From Microbacterium sp. No. 7 (GTDB lineage: Bacteria; Actinomycetota; Actinomycetes; Actinomycetales; Microbacteriaceae): a stretch of 64,000 nucleotides of DNA. The position numbers and the translations under genes were made by a program. The notes under the pieces are model-generated. The model worked only from the letters and a program-made list of their open reading frames with translations. It was not told where the DNA came from and made no database searches. This document shows positions 24,465 through 32,921 of the stretch, in pieces; positions within the stretch are counted from its first letter, which is position 1, and every line of letters begins with the position of its first letter. The stretch spans positions 3,224,001 through 3,288,000 of the forward strand of contig NZ_CP012697.1 in NCBI RefSeq assembly GCF_001314225.1, in the 5' to 3' direction.

Positions 24465-26042
24465 TCAGGGCTCGATCCACATGTCGGCGGGCGACAGCGA
24501 GCCGATGCCGTACATGCTCATCCCGTGGATGTTGTCGTTCGCCATGTACCCGGCCACCGGGCGTCCGGTGAGCAGGTAGGGGACGAGCTCCGCGAAGCGC
24601 TCCTGCACGATGCGGTAGGCCTCGACCCGCTCCTCCGTGTCGGTCGACGTGCTCGCGCGGTCGAGTGCGGCATCCATCTCGGGGTCCGAGATGCGCGAGT
24701 AGTTCAGCTCGCCCCGGCTGTGCAGGTTCACCCAGATGCGCGGCCCGGGGTCGGCGCCGAAGAGGACCGATCCCGAGAGCAGCTGGAAGTCGCCGCTCAG
24801 CGGCAGCAGACCGACCTCCGAGAGGTCGCGGACGTCGGCCGTGACGGTCACGTTGTCGTACTGCGAGAGCTGCGCCTGCAGCGACTCGAACGTCGCCGTG
24901 CCCGTCGCGTAGAACGTCGCGGCGAAGTCGACGGGCTTGCCCTCGGCCGCCAGCTCGTCGAACAGCCGCTGCGCCAGCTCGGGGTCGTAGCCCGGCAGCG
25001 GGACGTCGCTGAAGAACGGCGTGCCCTCCACGAACAGCGTCTCCGGCACGATCGCGTAGCCGCCCTGCGACGCCACGTTCATCGCGTCGAGGTCGATCGC
25101 GCTGATCAGCGCCTGGCGGGCGCGCACGTCGTCGAACGGCGGCTTGCTCGTGTTGATGGTCCACCCGCCTCCGCCGCCCACGGGGTGCATCACGGCCGTC
25201 AGGCCGCCCTCCTCCGCGCGGCCGATGTTCTCGGCGCCCGTCTCGGTCGCAAGATCCGCCTGGCCGCTCAGCACCGCGTTGTAGCGCTGGGAGAGGTCGA
25301 CGATGCCGCGCAGCTCGATGCGGTCGAGGTACGGGCGCGGCGCGTCCCAGTACTGCTCGTTGCGCTCGAGCACGACGACGTCCTGCCGCGACCAGCTGTC
25401 GAGCACGAACGGTCCCGCGCCGATCGGGGCGGCGTCGAACGCCTCCGTGCCCGCCTCGAGCGCCTCGGGCTGGGCGATCCAGTTCAGGTGCGTCCCGAGC
25501 ACGGCGTGCGGGAAGCTCGGCATCGGATCGGTCATCGTGATCCTCAGCGTGCGGTCGTCGACGACCTCGTAGGCCTCGACGAGCCTCGCCACGCCCACGT
25601 CGCCCGACCGGGTCTCGGGGTCGAGCAGGCGCTCCCAGCCGTACTGGATCGCCGCCGCGGTGAACGGCGAGCCGTCGGAGAAGGTGACCCCGTCGCGGAT
25701 CGTCAGGGTGAAGGTCTTGCCCTCGTCGTCCGTGGCGAAGTCCTCCAGGAGCGAGAACTGCAGCTCCGCGGTCTCGGCGTCGTCGGTCAGCAGCTGCCCG
25801 TACAGGGCGTTGCCGAGGACGGTGTTGCCGACGTAGATGTTCCGGATGCGGGCCGGGTCCATGCTCGTCGGGCTCGACACCTCGACGATCTGGGCGACGC
25901 CGCCGGCGACCGGCTCCGACGACACCTCCTCCGAGGGCTTCGTCCCTCCTCCCCCGTCGGCGGGGGCGCATCCGCCGAGGAGCAGCGCTGCTCCGGCGAG
26001 TGCCGCGACCCAGATCCTCATCGATCTGCGCTTCACAGTCAT
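24465..26042 (-). CDS. ABC transporter substrate-binding lipoprotein, family 5 (copy 2)
   Basis: This 525-residue lipoprotein has a signal peptide ending in the lipobox LLGGC (Cys25) and a family 5 (peptide/opine/nickel) binding domain with LLEDFATDDEGKTFTLTIRDG and GPFVLDSW. It is a close paralogue of the protein at 28185-29774; long blocks such as DELAAEGKPVDF are shared. Two binding proteins serving one permease pair suggest two related ligands. It is encoded between the DppC-like permease (18 bp) and the ATPases. Confidence 0.93.
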   Translation of the reverse strand: MTVKRRSMRIWVAALAGAALLLGGCAPADGGGGTKPSEEVSSEPVAGGVAQIVEVSSPTSMDPARIRNIYVGNTVLGNALYGQLLTDDAETAELQFSLLEDFATDDEGKTFTLTIRDGVTFSDGSPFTAAAIQYGWERLLDPETRSGDVGVARLVEAYEVVDDRTLRITMTDPMPSFPHAVLGTHLNWIAQPEALEAGTEAFDAAPIGAGPFVLDSWSRQDVVVLERNEQYWDAPRPYLDRIELRGIVDLSQRYNAVLSGQADLATETGAENIGRAEEGGLTAVMHPVGGGGGWTINTSKPPFDDVRARQALISAIDLDAMNVASQGGYAIVPETLFVEGTPFFSDVPLPGYDPELAQRLFDELAAEGKPVDFAATFYATGTATFESLQAQLSQYDNVTVTADVRDLSEVGLLPLSGDFQLLSGSVLFGADPGPRIWVNLHSRGELNYSRISDPEMDAALDRASTSTDTEERVEAYRIVQERFAELVPYLLTGRPVAGYMANDNIHGMSMYGIGSLSPADMWIEP

Positions 26043-26060
26043 GTGTTGCCCTTCCTTTCC

Positions 26061-26957
26061 TCAGTCGTGCATCGTGCGATCGAACTTGATCCGCAGATGG
26101 TCGCCCGCGTGGTTGAGCGAGAACACCGTCAGGAAGATCGCCGCGGCGGGGACCATCGTGATGTGCGGGGCGGTGCCCAGGGTGTCGCGGCCGGCGTTGA
26201 TCATCCCGCCCCAGCTCGGCGTGGGCGGCGGGACGCCCAGTCCGAGGAAGCTCAGCGAGCCCTCCGCGACGATGAGCGCGGCGATCACGAGCGGCAGGTA
26301 CGCGGTGAGCGCGGGGATCACGTTCGGCAGGATCTCCTTGATCAGGATGCGCGTGTTCCCGGCGCCCATGTTCTTGGCGGCGCGCACGAACTCCCGGTTC
26401 GACCACGCGATCGTGTTCGCGCGGGAGAGGCGCGTGAACGTCGGCACCGCCAGCAGCGAGAGGCCCACGAGGAGCGTCGGCACGCTCGGCGTGAAGATCG
26501 CCGTGAGCGCGAGCAGCAGGACCATGCCCGGGAAGGCCAGCAGCACGTCCGCGACGAGCGTCACGACGTTGTCGACGCGCTTGCCGAGGTAGCCGCCCAG
26601 GAGGCCCAGGGTCGTGCCGATCGTGAATCCCGCGAGGCCGGCGACCGCGCCGATGACGAGCGAGACCTGCGCGCCGAAGATCGTGCGCGACAGCAGCGAG
26701 CGCCCGATGCCGTCGGTGCCGAGCAGCAGGTTGATGTCGCCGCCCAGCTGCGGGCTCAGTCGCGGCGGCCCGACCGCCTCGTCGAACGAGGCGATGGGCA
26801 GCACGTTGGCGAAGATCGCCAGGAGCACGATCAGCGCGAGCCACGCGTACGAGAGCATCACGATGATGGAGCGCTTCTTCTTGGGAGGCGCGACGTAGGG
26901 GACGCGCGCCTCGCTCGTCCGGGCCGACCGCCTCTCGGACACGCTGCTCACGGTCAT
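26061..26957 (-). CDS. ABC transporter permease (DppC-like)
   Basis: This 298-residue membrane protein has a charged N-terminus with PPKKKR followed by about six hydrophobic segments. The EAA loop reads EFVRAAKNMGAGNTRILIKEILPNV, the contact site for the ATPases, in the DppC/OppC style, with an ADVLLAFPGMVLLLAL segment before it. ATG at 26957 overlaps the DppB-like stop by 4 nt. Confidence 0.93.
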   Translation of the reverse strand: MTVSSVSERRSARTSEARVPYVAPPKKKRSIIVMLSYAWLALIVLLAIFANVLPIASFDEAVGPPRLSPQLGGDINLLLGTDGIGRSLLSRTIFGAQVSLVIGAVAGLAGFTIGTTLGLLGGYLGKRVDNVVTLVADVLLAFPGMVLLLALTAIFTPSVPTLLVGLSLLAVPTFTRLSRANTIAWSNREFVRAAKNMGAGNTRILIKEILPNVIPALTAYLPLVIAALIVAEGSLSFLGLGVPPPTPSWGGMINAGRDTLGTAPHITMVPAAAIFLTVFSLNHAGDHLRIKFDRTMHD

Positions 26958-27970
26958 GCCGCCACCGCCTTCTGTGCGTGCGGTGCGCTCACCGCGGGCT
27001 TCTTCTTGCGTGCGCGCGTCGCGGTGCGCACGCGTGGATCGAGGAGTCCGTAGGCGACGTCGACGAGCATGTTGATGCCGACGTAGACCACGGCGATGAA
27101 GGTCACGACGCCCTGCACCGTGATCACGTCGCGCGTCTGGATCGACGTCGCGATCAGCAGGCCGAGGCCGGGCAGGCCGAACAGGGTCTCGATCACGATG
27201 GTCCCGCCGATGAGGCGGCCCAGGTTGATCCCCGCGATCGTCACGAGCGAGAACGACGAGGGACGGAAGGCGTGCCGGAACAGCACGTAGCTGCGGCTCA
27301 TGCCCTTCGCGCGCGCCGCGGCGATGAAGTCCTCGCGCAGGGTCGTGATGAGGTCGGCCCTCAGCACGCGGTGGAACGCGGCGATCTCGTTGATCGCGAC
27401 GGCGACCGCCGGCAGGAACGCGCTGCGCAGGTTCATGGCGACGTCGTCGGCCAGCGGCACCCACCCGAAGACCGGGAAGGCCCGCAGCGTCAGCGCGAAG
27501 ACGAGGATGAGGATGGGCCCGGCCACGAACGCCGGGGTGGCCAGGAAGACCGAGGTGAGCGCGACGATGCCGCGGTCGATCGGGTTGTTGGGGAACGACG
27601 CCGAGAGTACCGCGAGCAGGATCGACGTCGCCAGGGCGATCGCCAGGCCGAGCACCGCGAGCTCCAGCGTGACCGGGAGCCGGCTCATGATGGCATCCAT
27701 CACGGGCACGCCCGTGACGGGGGACGTGCCGAGGTCTCCCTGCAGGGCGTTGAGCAGCCACGTGCCGTACTGCTCCCAGAGCGGCCGGTCGAGGCCGAGC
27801 TCGGCGTTGAGGGCGGCGATGCGCTCGGGCGTCGCGCTCTCGCCCAGGATGACGGCGGCGACCGATCCCGGGGTGAGGCTGAGCAGCGCGACCGTCAGCA
27901 TCGTGACGAGCAGCACCACCAGCAGGGCGTAGCCGGCACGTCGTGCGATCGTGATCATCATGAGCGGCAC
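26954..27970 (-). CDS. ABC transporter permease (DppB-like)
   Basis: This 338-residue permease has six predicted membrane helices, the DppB-type periplasmic region ERIAALNAELGLDRPLWEQY and EAA loop DFIAAARAKGMSRSYVLFRHAFR. The start is GTG at 27970 with AGAAGG 5 nt upstream; ATG at 27961 is an alternative without a good ribosome site. The Arg/Lys-rich tail (RTATRARKKKP) is cytosolic. It forms the channel with the DppC-like product. Confidence 0.9.
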   Translation of the reverse strand: MPLMMITIARRAGYALLVVLLVTMLTVALLSLTPGSVAAVILGESATPERIAALNAELGLDRPLWEQYGTWLLNALQGDLGTSPVTGVPVMDAIMSRLPVTLELAVLGLAIALATSILLAVLSASFPNNPIDRGIVALTSVFLATPAFVAGPILILVFALTLRAFPVFGWVPLADDVAMNLRSAFLPAVAVAINEIAAFHRVLRADLITTLREDFIAAARAKGMSRSYVLFRHAFRPSSFSLVTIAGINLGRLIGGTIVIETLFGLPGLGLLIATSIQTRDVITVQGVVTFIAVVYVGINMLVDVAYGLLDPRVRTATRARKKKPAVSAPHAQKAVAA

Positions 27971-28120
27971 CGCGCCTTCTGCATCGGCCGCCGCTCGCGC
28001 CGTGCCGCCGTCGCCGCTGTCAAGCTCCGGACTCGGCCGGATCGGGCAGATCTCATCATGGGAACGACTCCCTCGTCGTGGTTGTCACGGTGCATCGGCG
28101 CGCCGTCTTCGTCTTCCTCC

Positions 28121-28152
28121 CCGCGGGGCGGCCTGCACCGGCCGCCCCGCGG
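28121..28152 (-). terminator. Intercistronic hairpin between binding-protein and permease genes
   Basis: A perfect 13-bp stem (28121-28133 and 28140-28152, loop TGCACC) lies in the 214-bp gap after the first binding-protein gene. No other promoter is evident to me in the gap, so it probably acts as a partial terminator or mRNA stabiliser within one operon. Confidence 0.65.
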
Positions 28153-28184
28153 AAAGGTCCTTGTCTCCTGGGCTCAGCCGCGTG

Positions 28185-29774
28185 TCACGGGGCGAGCCAC
28201 AGGGTGGCGGGCCACATCGAGCCGATGCCGTACCGCGTGATGCCGTTGATCTCGTCGTTGGCCATGACGCCCGCGCTGATGCGCGAGGTGAACACGTACG
28301 GGGTCAGCTCGACGACGCGCTCCTGCACGGTCTCGTAGGCCTCGATGCGCTCGTCGAGGTCGGTCGCGTGGCGGCCGGCCTCCAGCGCCGCGTCCAGCTC
28401 GGCGTCGCTGATCCGCGTGTAGTTCTGCCGGCCGTCGCTGTGCAGGAACAGGCCCAGGCGCGGGTCGGGCTCGGCGCCGACGAGGATCGAGGTCGTCGTG
28501 ATCTGGAAGTCGCCGGCGAGCGTCACGAGCCCGGCCTCGGAGGGATCGCGCTGGTCCGCGCCGATCGTGACGTTGTCGTACTCGTTGAGCTGCGCCTGCA
28601 GCGCCTCGTACTGGGTGCTCGATCCGGCGAAGAACGTGACCTTGAAGTCGACGGGCTTGCCCTCGGCCGCCAGCTCGTCGAAGAGCTCCTGCGCCTTCTC
28701 GGGGTCGTACGTGTGCAGCGGGATGTCGCTGTGGAACGGCGACGCGTCGACGAACAGCGTCTCGGGGATCACGCCGTATCCGCCGAGCGAGGCGAGGTTG
28801 AACGCCTCGAGGTCGAGCGCGTACGAGAGCGCCTGCCGGGCGCGCACGTCGTCGAAGGGCGCCTTGGTCGTGTTGAGGCCGAAGCCGGAGCCCGCGTTGA
28901 GCGGCAGCGTCTCGTTGAAGAAGCCGCTGTCCTCGGCCTTGGCGAGGTTCTCGGCGCCCGACTCCATGACGAGGTCGGCCTGTCCGCCGATGAGGGCGTT
29001 GAAGCGCTGCGAGGTGTCCCACATGCCGCGCACCTCGATGCCGTCGAGGTAGGGGTACGGGTCGTTCCAGTAGTTCTCGTTGCGCTCCAGCGAGACGACG
29101 TCCTGACGCGCCCAGTTCTTCAGCACGAAGGGGCCCGCGCCGATGGGGTTGGCGTCGAAGGCCGCCTGCCCCGCCTCGAGCGCCTCGGGCTTGGCGATCC
29201 AGTTCATCGTCGTCGGGATGACCGCGCTCGGGAAGTTCGGGATGGGCGTGACGAGGGTCACGGTGAGCGTCAGGTCGTCGACGACCTCCGTGCTCTCGAC
29301 CAGGGCGGACGTGCCGATGTCGGCGGAGCCCGTCTCGGGCGCCCGCAGGCGGTCCCAGCCGTACTTGACGGCCTCGGCGGTGAACGGCGTGCCGTCGGAG
29401 AACGTGACGCCCTCGCGCACCTTCACGGTGAAGGTCTTGCCGCCGTCGTCGGTCGTCATGTCCTCGAGCAGCTCGTAGGTGAGGTCGCCGGTCACCGGGT
29501 CGTCGCGCAGCAGCGCGCCGTAGAGCGCGTTGCCGATCGTCGACGCGTTGTACCAGAGGTTCTGCATCCGCGCGGGATCGAGGCTCGTCGGCGTCGCCGG
29601 CTCGATGATCTGGGCGATGCCGCCGGCGACGGGCTCGCCCTCGGACGTGGCTCCGCCGTTGGCGCTCTCGCTGCCCTGGGGGGTGCCCCCGTTCCCCGCG
29701 CACGCGGTGAGCGTGAGAGCCGCGACGGTCAGCGCCGCGAAGGCGGTGGCGACGGATCTCTTCCTTGAAATCAC
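28185..29774 (-). CDS. ABC transporter substrate-binding lipoprotein, family 5 (copy 1)
   Basis: This 529-residue family 5 solute-binding protein starts at GTG 29774 with GAGGA 6 nt upstream; longer frames upstream encode no signal peptide. The signal peptide ends in LTAC (Cys25), so it is a membrane-anchored lipoprotein. It is the first gene of the operon that continues through two permeases, a second binding protein, two ATPases, the split decarboxylase and the lipocalin-like gene. The ligand is unknown; peptides, opines and various organic compounds are all bound by this family. Confidence 0.93.
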   Translation of the reverse strand: MISRKRSVATAFAALTVAALTLTACAGNGGTPQGSESANGGATSEGEPVAGGIAQIIEPATPTSLDPARMQNLWYNASTIGNALYGALLRDDPVTGDLTYELLEDMTTDDGGKTFTVKVREGVTFSDGTPFTAEAVKYGWDRLRAPETGSADIGTSALVESTEVVDDLTLTVTLVTPIPNFPSAVIPTTMNWIAKPEALEAGQAAFDANPIGAGPFVLKNWARQDVVSLERNENYWNDPYPYLDGIEVRGMWDTSQRFNALIGGQADLVMESGAENLAKAEDSGFFNETLPLNAGSGFGLNTTKAPFDDVRARQALSYALDLEAFNLASLGGYGVIPETLFVDASPFHSDIPLHTYDPEKAQELFDELAAEGKPVDFKVTFFAGSSTQYEALQAQLNEYDNVTIGADQRDPSEAGLVTLAGDFQITTTSILVGAEPDPRLGLFLHSDGRQNYTRISDAELDAALEAGRHATDLDERIEAYETVQERVVELTPYVFTSRISAGVMANDEINGITRYGIGSMWPATLWLAP

Positions 29775-29964
29775 GGTGTTCCTCTTTTCCTGCTGTGTTC
29801 GGACTCTTGCCGGATCGGGCCAGGTCCCGTGGAGCCACGAGGAGAGCTGTCGCGGGCGCGAGCGCGCAGCGACGGACATCTGACTCCCTTGTCGTAGATG
29901 CATCGGGTGAGACCACTCACCGTTCGTCACTCGCGGTTGCAGCTGTGCCCCGCGAGGTACCTCG

Positions 29965-30008
29965 ATTGTGCGCCACCGCATCGGGCAAAGTCAAGAATCA
30001 GATTCTTG
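29965..30008 (-). promoter_or_regulatory. Promoter and overlapping palindromic operator of ABC operon
   Basis: On the minus strand TTGACT (29989-29994), an 18-bp spacer and CACAAT (29965-29970) form a promoter for the binding-protein gene about 190 bp downstream. A perfect 17-bp palindrome CAAGAATCAGATTCTTG (29992-30008) overlaps the -35 end, as expected for repression. Its core GAATCAGATTC equals that of the palindrome at 17156-17168. Confidence 0.72.
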
Positions 30009-30060
30009 TTTTTATCGTTTCGAGATCTATGATGCGCCCGCGCGCAGGCATCAGGTATCG

Positions 30061-30108
30061 CAGAATCACAGGCATCCACACGGTGTCGTGTGAACAATCG
30101 TGATTCTG
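30061..30108. promoter_or_regulatory. Inverted pair of CAGAATCAC half-sites
   Basis: CAGAATCAC (30061-30069) and its exact reverse complement GTGATTCTG (30100-30108) lie 39 bp apart start to start, about 60-100 bp upstream of the ABC-operon -35 and just past the end of the MFS gene. They share the GAATC half-site with the main operator. The remainder of the 370-bp gap (29775-30144) holds no gene that I can support. Confidence 0.5.
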
Positions 30109-30144
30109 TCGAAAAGAAAGAATTGGTTCTGTCTTGCCTGCGGG

Positions 30145-31662
30145 TCAGCGGCGGTCGATCTCGCGCGCCAGCGGTCTGTGCGACACCAGGCCCGACGCGA
30201 TCGCGGCGAGCACGCCCAGTGGCGCCATCCATGCGAAGACCGGCGTCAGGGCCTCGTTGTAGAGCCCGGCGACGGCGGTCTGGACCTGTTCGGGGAGGGC
30301 GCGCAGCGCCTCGGGCGACGGCAGCACCACGCCCGGCAGTCTCGTGGACATCAGGTTCGCCAGGGTCGCCGTGAACAGGGAGCCGACGACCGCCGTGCCC
30401 AGCAGCGCGCCGATCTGGCGGATCAGGGAGTGGGCGCCCGTCGCGGTGCCGACGATCGAGTGCGGGAAGGCGTTCTGCACGACGAGCAGCAGCACCTGCG
30501 TCGAGAGGCCGAGCCCCAGCCCGACGATGCCGACGTGCAGCGACACCCACCACACCGACGCGTCGGGGCCGAGCAGGGCGAGCAGCAGCATGCCGACCGC
30601 GACGAGGACGCCGCCCGCCACGGGGTACAGCCGGTACCGGCCGGTGCGCGAGATCAGCATGCCCGAGACGGTCGTGCCGACGAGCATGACGACGGCCATC
30701 GGGACCATGTGCAGCCCCGCCGAGACGGCGCTGATGCGTCCGACCATCTGCAGGTACGTGGGCACGTAGCCGAGCACGCCGAACATCACCGCGAACAGCA
30801 GCAGCGCCGCGACGGTCGACAGCAGGAAGTCGCGGTCGCGGAACACCAGCGGCGGCATCACGGGACTGCTCACGCGCCGCTCGACCAGCACGAGCGCCGC
30901 GATCGCGACCAGGCCGATCGCCGCGAGCACGAGGATCTCCGGCGAGGCCCACGCGAGCGCCGTGCCGCCCCACGAGGCGATCAGCGAGACGACGGTGGCG
31001 ACGACCGCCATGAGCAGCATCCCGCCGAAGTCCAGTCGCGTGCCCTCGGGCCGCGACGGCACCGGGAGCCGGAGCAGGACGATCACGCCGACCGCCGCGA
31101 TGACCGACAGCGGCACGTTGATCCAGAACGCCCAGCGCCAGCCGGGGCCCTCGGCGAACCAGCCGCCCAGCAGCGGCCCGCCGACGGATGCGGCGGCGAA
31201 CACGCCGCCGAGGATGCCCGCGTACCGGCCGCGCTCGCGCGCCGGCACGACGTCGGCGACCGCGGCCTGCGAGAGGAGCACCAGTCCCCCGCCGCCCAGG
31301 CCCTGCACCGCGCGCCCGACGATGACCGTCTCCATGTCCTGCGCCAGGGCGCCGATGAGCGAGCCGATGGCGAAGGCGATGATCGCCGCGAGCAGCACGG
31401 GCTTGCGCCCGTAGGCGTCGCTGACCCGGCCGCACACCGGCATGACCGCGACGCTCGCGAGCAGGTAGGCCGCGAGCACCCAGGGCATCATGTCGAGGCC
31501 CTGCAGGCTCGCGACGAGCGACGGCAGCACGGGCGCGAACACCGTCGAGTTGAGCGACGCCAGCAGCATCACGAGCGCCAGCGAGCTGAACAGCAGCACG
31601 ATGCCGCGGCGCTGGCCGCCGCTCTCCGCCGCTTGCGCGTCGCCGCGCCCCGCCCTGCTCAC
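30145..31662 (-). CDS. MFS drug exporter, DHA2 (EmrB/QacA) 14-helix family
   Basis: This 505-residue transporter has about 14 hydrophobic segments. The motif-A loop after helix 2 reads GRVSDAYGRKPVLL, and motif C lies in GILGGVFAAASVGGPLLGG. These mark the drug:proton antiporter 14-spanner family. Its start overlaps the upstream TetR gene stop by 4 nt, so the two are co-transcribed and probably form a self-regulated efflux module. The substrate is unknown. Confidence 0.92.
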   Translation of the reverse strand: MSRAGRGDAQAAESGGQRRGIVLLFSSLALVMLLASLNSTVFAPVLPSLVASLQGLDMMPWVLAAYLLASVAVMPVCGRVSDAYGRKPVLLAAIIAFAIGSLIGALAQDMETVIVGRAVQGLGGGGLVLLSQAAVADVVPARERGRYAGILGGVFAAASVGGPLLGGWFAEGPGWRWAFWINVPLSVIAAVGVIVLLRLPVPSRPEGTRLDFGGMLLMAVVATVVSLIASWGGTALAWASPEILVLAAIGLVAIAALVLVERRVSSPVMPPLVFRDRDFLLSTVAALLLFAVMFGVLGYVPTYLQMVGRISAVSAGLHMVPMAVVMLVGTTVSGMLISRTGRYRLYPVAGGVLVAVGMLLLALLGPDASVWWVSLHVGIVGLGLGLSTQVLLLVVQNAFPHSIVGTATGAHSLIRQIGALLGTAVVGSLFTATLANLMSTRLPGVVLPSPEALRALPEQVQTAVAGLYNEALTPVFAWMAPLGVLAAIASGLVSHRPLAREIDRR

Positions 31663-32264
31663 AGACAGGCCTGCAGCGCGAGCCGGTGCACGCCGAACGC
31701 CTCCGAGACCGCCGTCAGGTCGTCGTCCTCGAGCGTGTCGGGCGAGATCCGGTAGGCGAGGCGCACGATGCTGCGCGCGTTGACGAGGAGGATGCGCGCG
31801 ACGGTCGCCGCGTCGGCGGCCGCCACGATGTCCGTGCCGGCGAGCTCCTCGACGAGGAACGGCACGACGGTCTCGTCGACCTGCACCTCGGTGCGCGCCA
31901 GCAGCCGGTCCTCCAGCTCGGGGAACGAGGCGAGCACGTCGCGGCGCCGGCGGTAGACCTTGGCGTCGCCGAGCATCGTGCGCACGACCGCGACGCGCAG
32001 CAGTGCGACGCGGTGCAGCAGCGGCTCGTCGCCCGCGCGGAACTCGCGCATGGCATCCTCGTTCAGCGACGGGGTCGACATCCCGAGGATCGCGTCCTCC
32101 TTGGCGGCGAAGTAGTTGAAGAAGGTGCGCCGCGACACGCCCGCGCGCTCCGCGATCGCCTCGATGGTCGTCGCGCCCGGCCCCTTCTCCAGCGCCAGCT
32201 CGGCGGCCGCGTCATGGATCGCGGACCAGGCCATCAACTTCGTGCGCTCGCGCAAACTTTGCAT
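31659..32264 (-). CDS. TetR-family regulator of the MFS exporter
   Basis: This 201-residue regulator has the helix-turn-helix TTIEAIAERAGVSRRTFFNY (about 33-52) followed by FAAKEDAI, the common form of drug-efflux TetR regulators. It is the first gene of the two-gene operon. A palindrome TGCATTAGTGCA overlaps its start codon, a plausible autoregulatory site. No ribosome site is obvious, so the mRNA may be short-leadered or leaderless. Confidence 0.9.
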   Translation of the reverse strand: MQSLRERTKLMAWSAIHDAAAELALEKGPGATTIEAIAERAGVSRRTFFNYFAAKEDAILGMSTPSLNEDAMREFRAGDEPLLHRVALLRVAVVRTMLGDAKVYRRRRDVLASFPELEDRLLARTEVQVDETVVPFLVEELAGTDIVAAADAATVARILLVNARSIVRLAYRISPDTLEDDDLTAVSEAFGVHRLALQACL

Positions 32265-32271
32265 TAGTGCA
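32260..32271. promoter_or_regulatory. Palindrome over the TetR start codon
   Basis: TGCATTAGTGCA (TGCANTANTGCA) covers the TetR ATG at 32262-32264. It may be part of an operator for that TetR; I see no second copy. Confidence 0.35.
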
Positions 32272-32340
32272 GACTACGGACACACGGCACCTCTGTCCAG
32301 CCCCGCCCCGCATCGCCCCACGCCCGTCGATCAGCACGAC

Positions 32341-32399
32341 GGCGCCTGTCTCCTGCTCGGGCGCCGATTGCCTTACAGCGCGAGCAGGAGGATGGCGCC
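32341..32399 (-). terminator. Hairpin over the end of the lipoprotein gene
   Basis: CTCCTGCTCG (32350-32359) pairs with CGAGCAGGAG (32381-32390), and flanking GGCGCC boxes (32341-32346, 32394-32399) can extend the stem. The loop includes the lipoprotein stop codon. It would end the protease-lipoprotein transcript. Confidence 0.5.
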
Positions 32400-32921
32400 C
32401 TCTCGGCCCGCGACGCCGCTCGACGAGGCGGGCGTCAGGGCCTGCGCCCGCGCACGGCACTGAACGCCACGCCGTTGATACCACTCCCCGTCGATCAGCA
32501 CATACGCTCTCGACGCGGCCTCGCTGCACCGCTTCGTCTCGCCGTCGTGCACAACCGTCGCGGGGAGCCTCACGCCGTCGAACGACAGCAGGTCGGCCCA
32601 CGATTCGTCAAGCACGATCGTCGCAGGCACGAGCGGGGCATCACCGGAGCTCACGCACGAGACCGACTCGACACCGATGACCGCGCGGGCCCTGTCCAGG
32701 GTCAGCGGCCGAGCCGAGCCCGCAACACGATCGCACGGCGCGACCGACGGCCCCTCACTTGCCGGGGCAGTCGCGGGCGCACTCGGCTGCGAGGACACGG
32801 ACAGCGATGGAGACGATCCGTCGTCGCCTACGACAAGATCACAACCCGCGAGAAGAGAACCGCCGACAGCGATGGCCACGACCACCGACCATCTGTACCC
32901 GCCCTGCGCCTCATCCACCAT
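32373..32921 (-). CDS. Putative lipoprotein of unknown function
   Basis: This 182-residue protein has an N-terminal hydrophobic stretch ending in LLAGC (Cys27), a good lipobox, then a Ser/Pro/Ala-rich linker (about 35-65) and a small domain with four cysteines. I do not recognise the domain. ATG at 32921 lies within the last codons of the serine protease gene, overlapping it by 11 nt, so the two are probably translated together. Its codon use is mixed, less GC-rich than its neighbours. It may be an anchor, inhibitor or partner of the protease, but this is a guess from linkage. Confidence 0.75.
   Translation of the reverse strand: MVDEAQGGYRWSVVVAIAVGGSLLAGCDLVVGDDGSSPSLSVSSQPSAPATAPASEGPSVAPCDRVAGSARPLTLDRARAVIGVESVSCVSSGDAPLVPATIVLDESWADLLSFDGVRLPATVVHDGETKRCSEAASRAYVLIDGEWYQRRGVQCRARAQALTPASSSGVAGREGAILLLAL

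Noticed and set aside
23733..27053. 1.1-kb-residue open frame on the plus strand across the ABC transporter genes
   Set aside because: It is antisense to well-defined ATPase, binding-protein and permease genes and has low-complexity composition.
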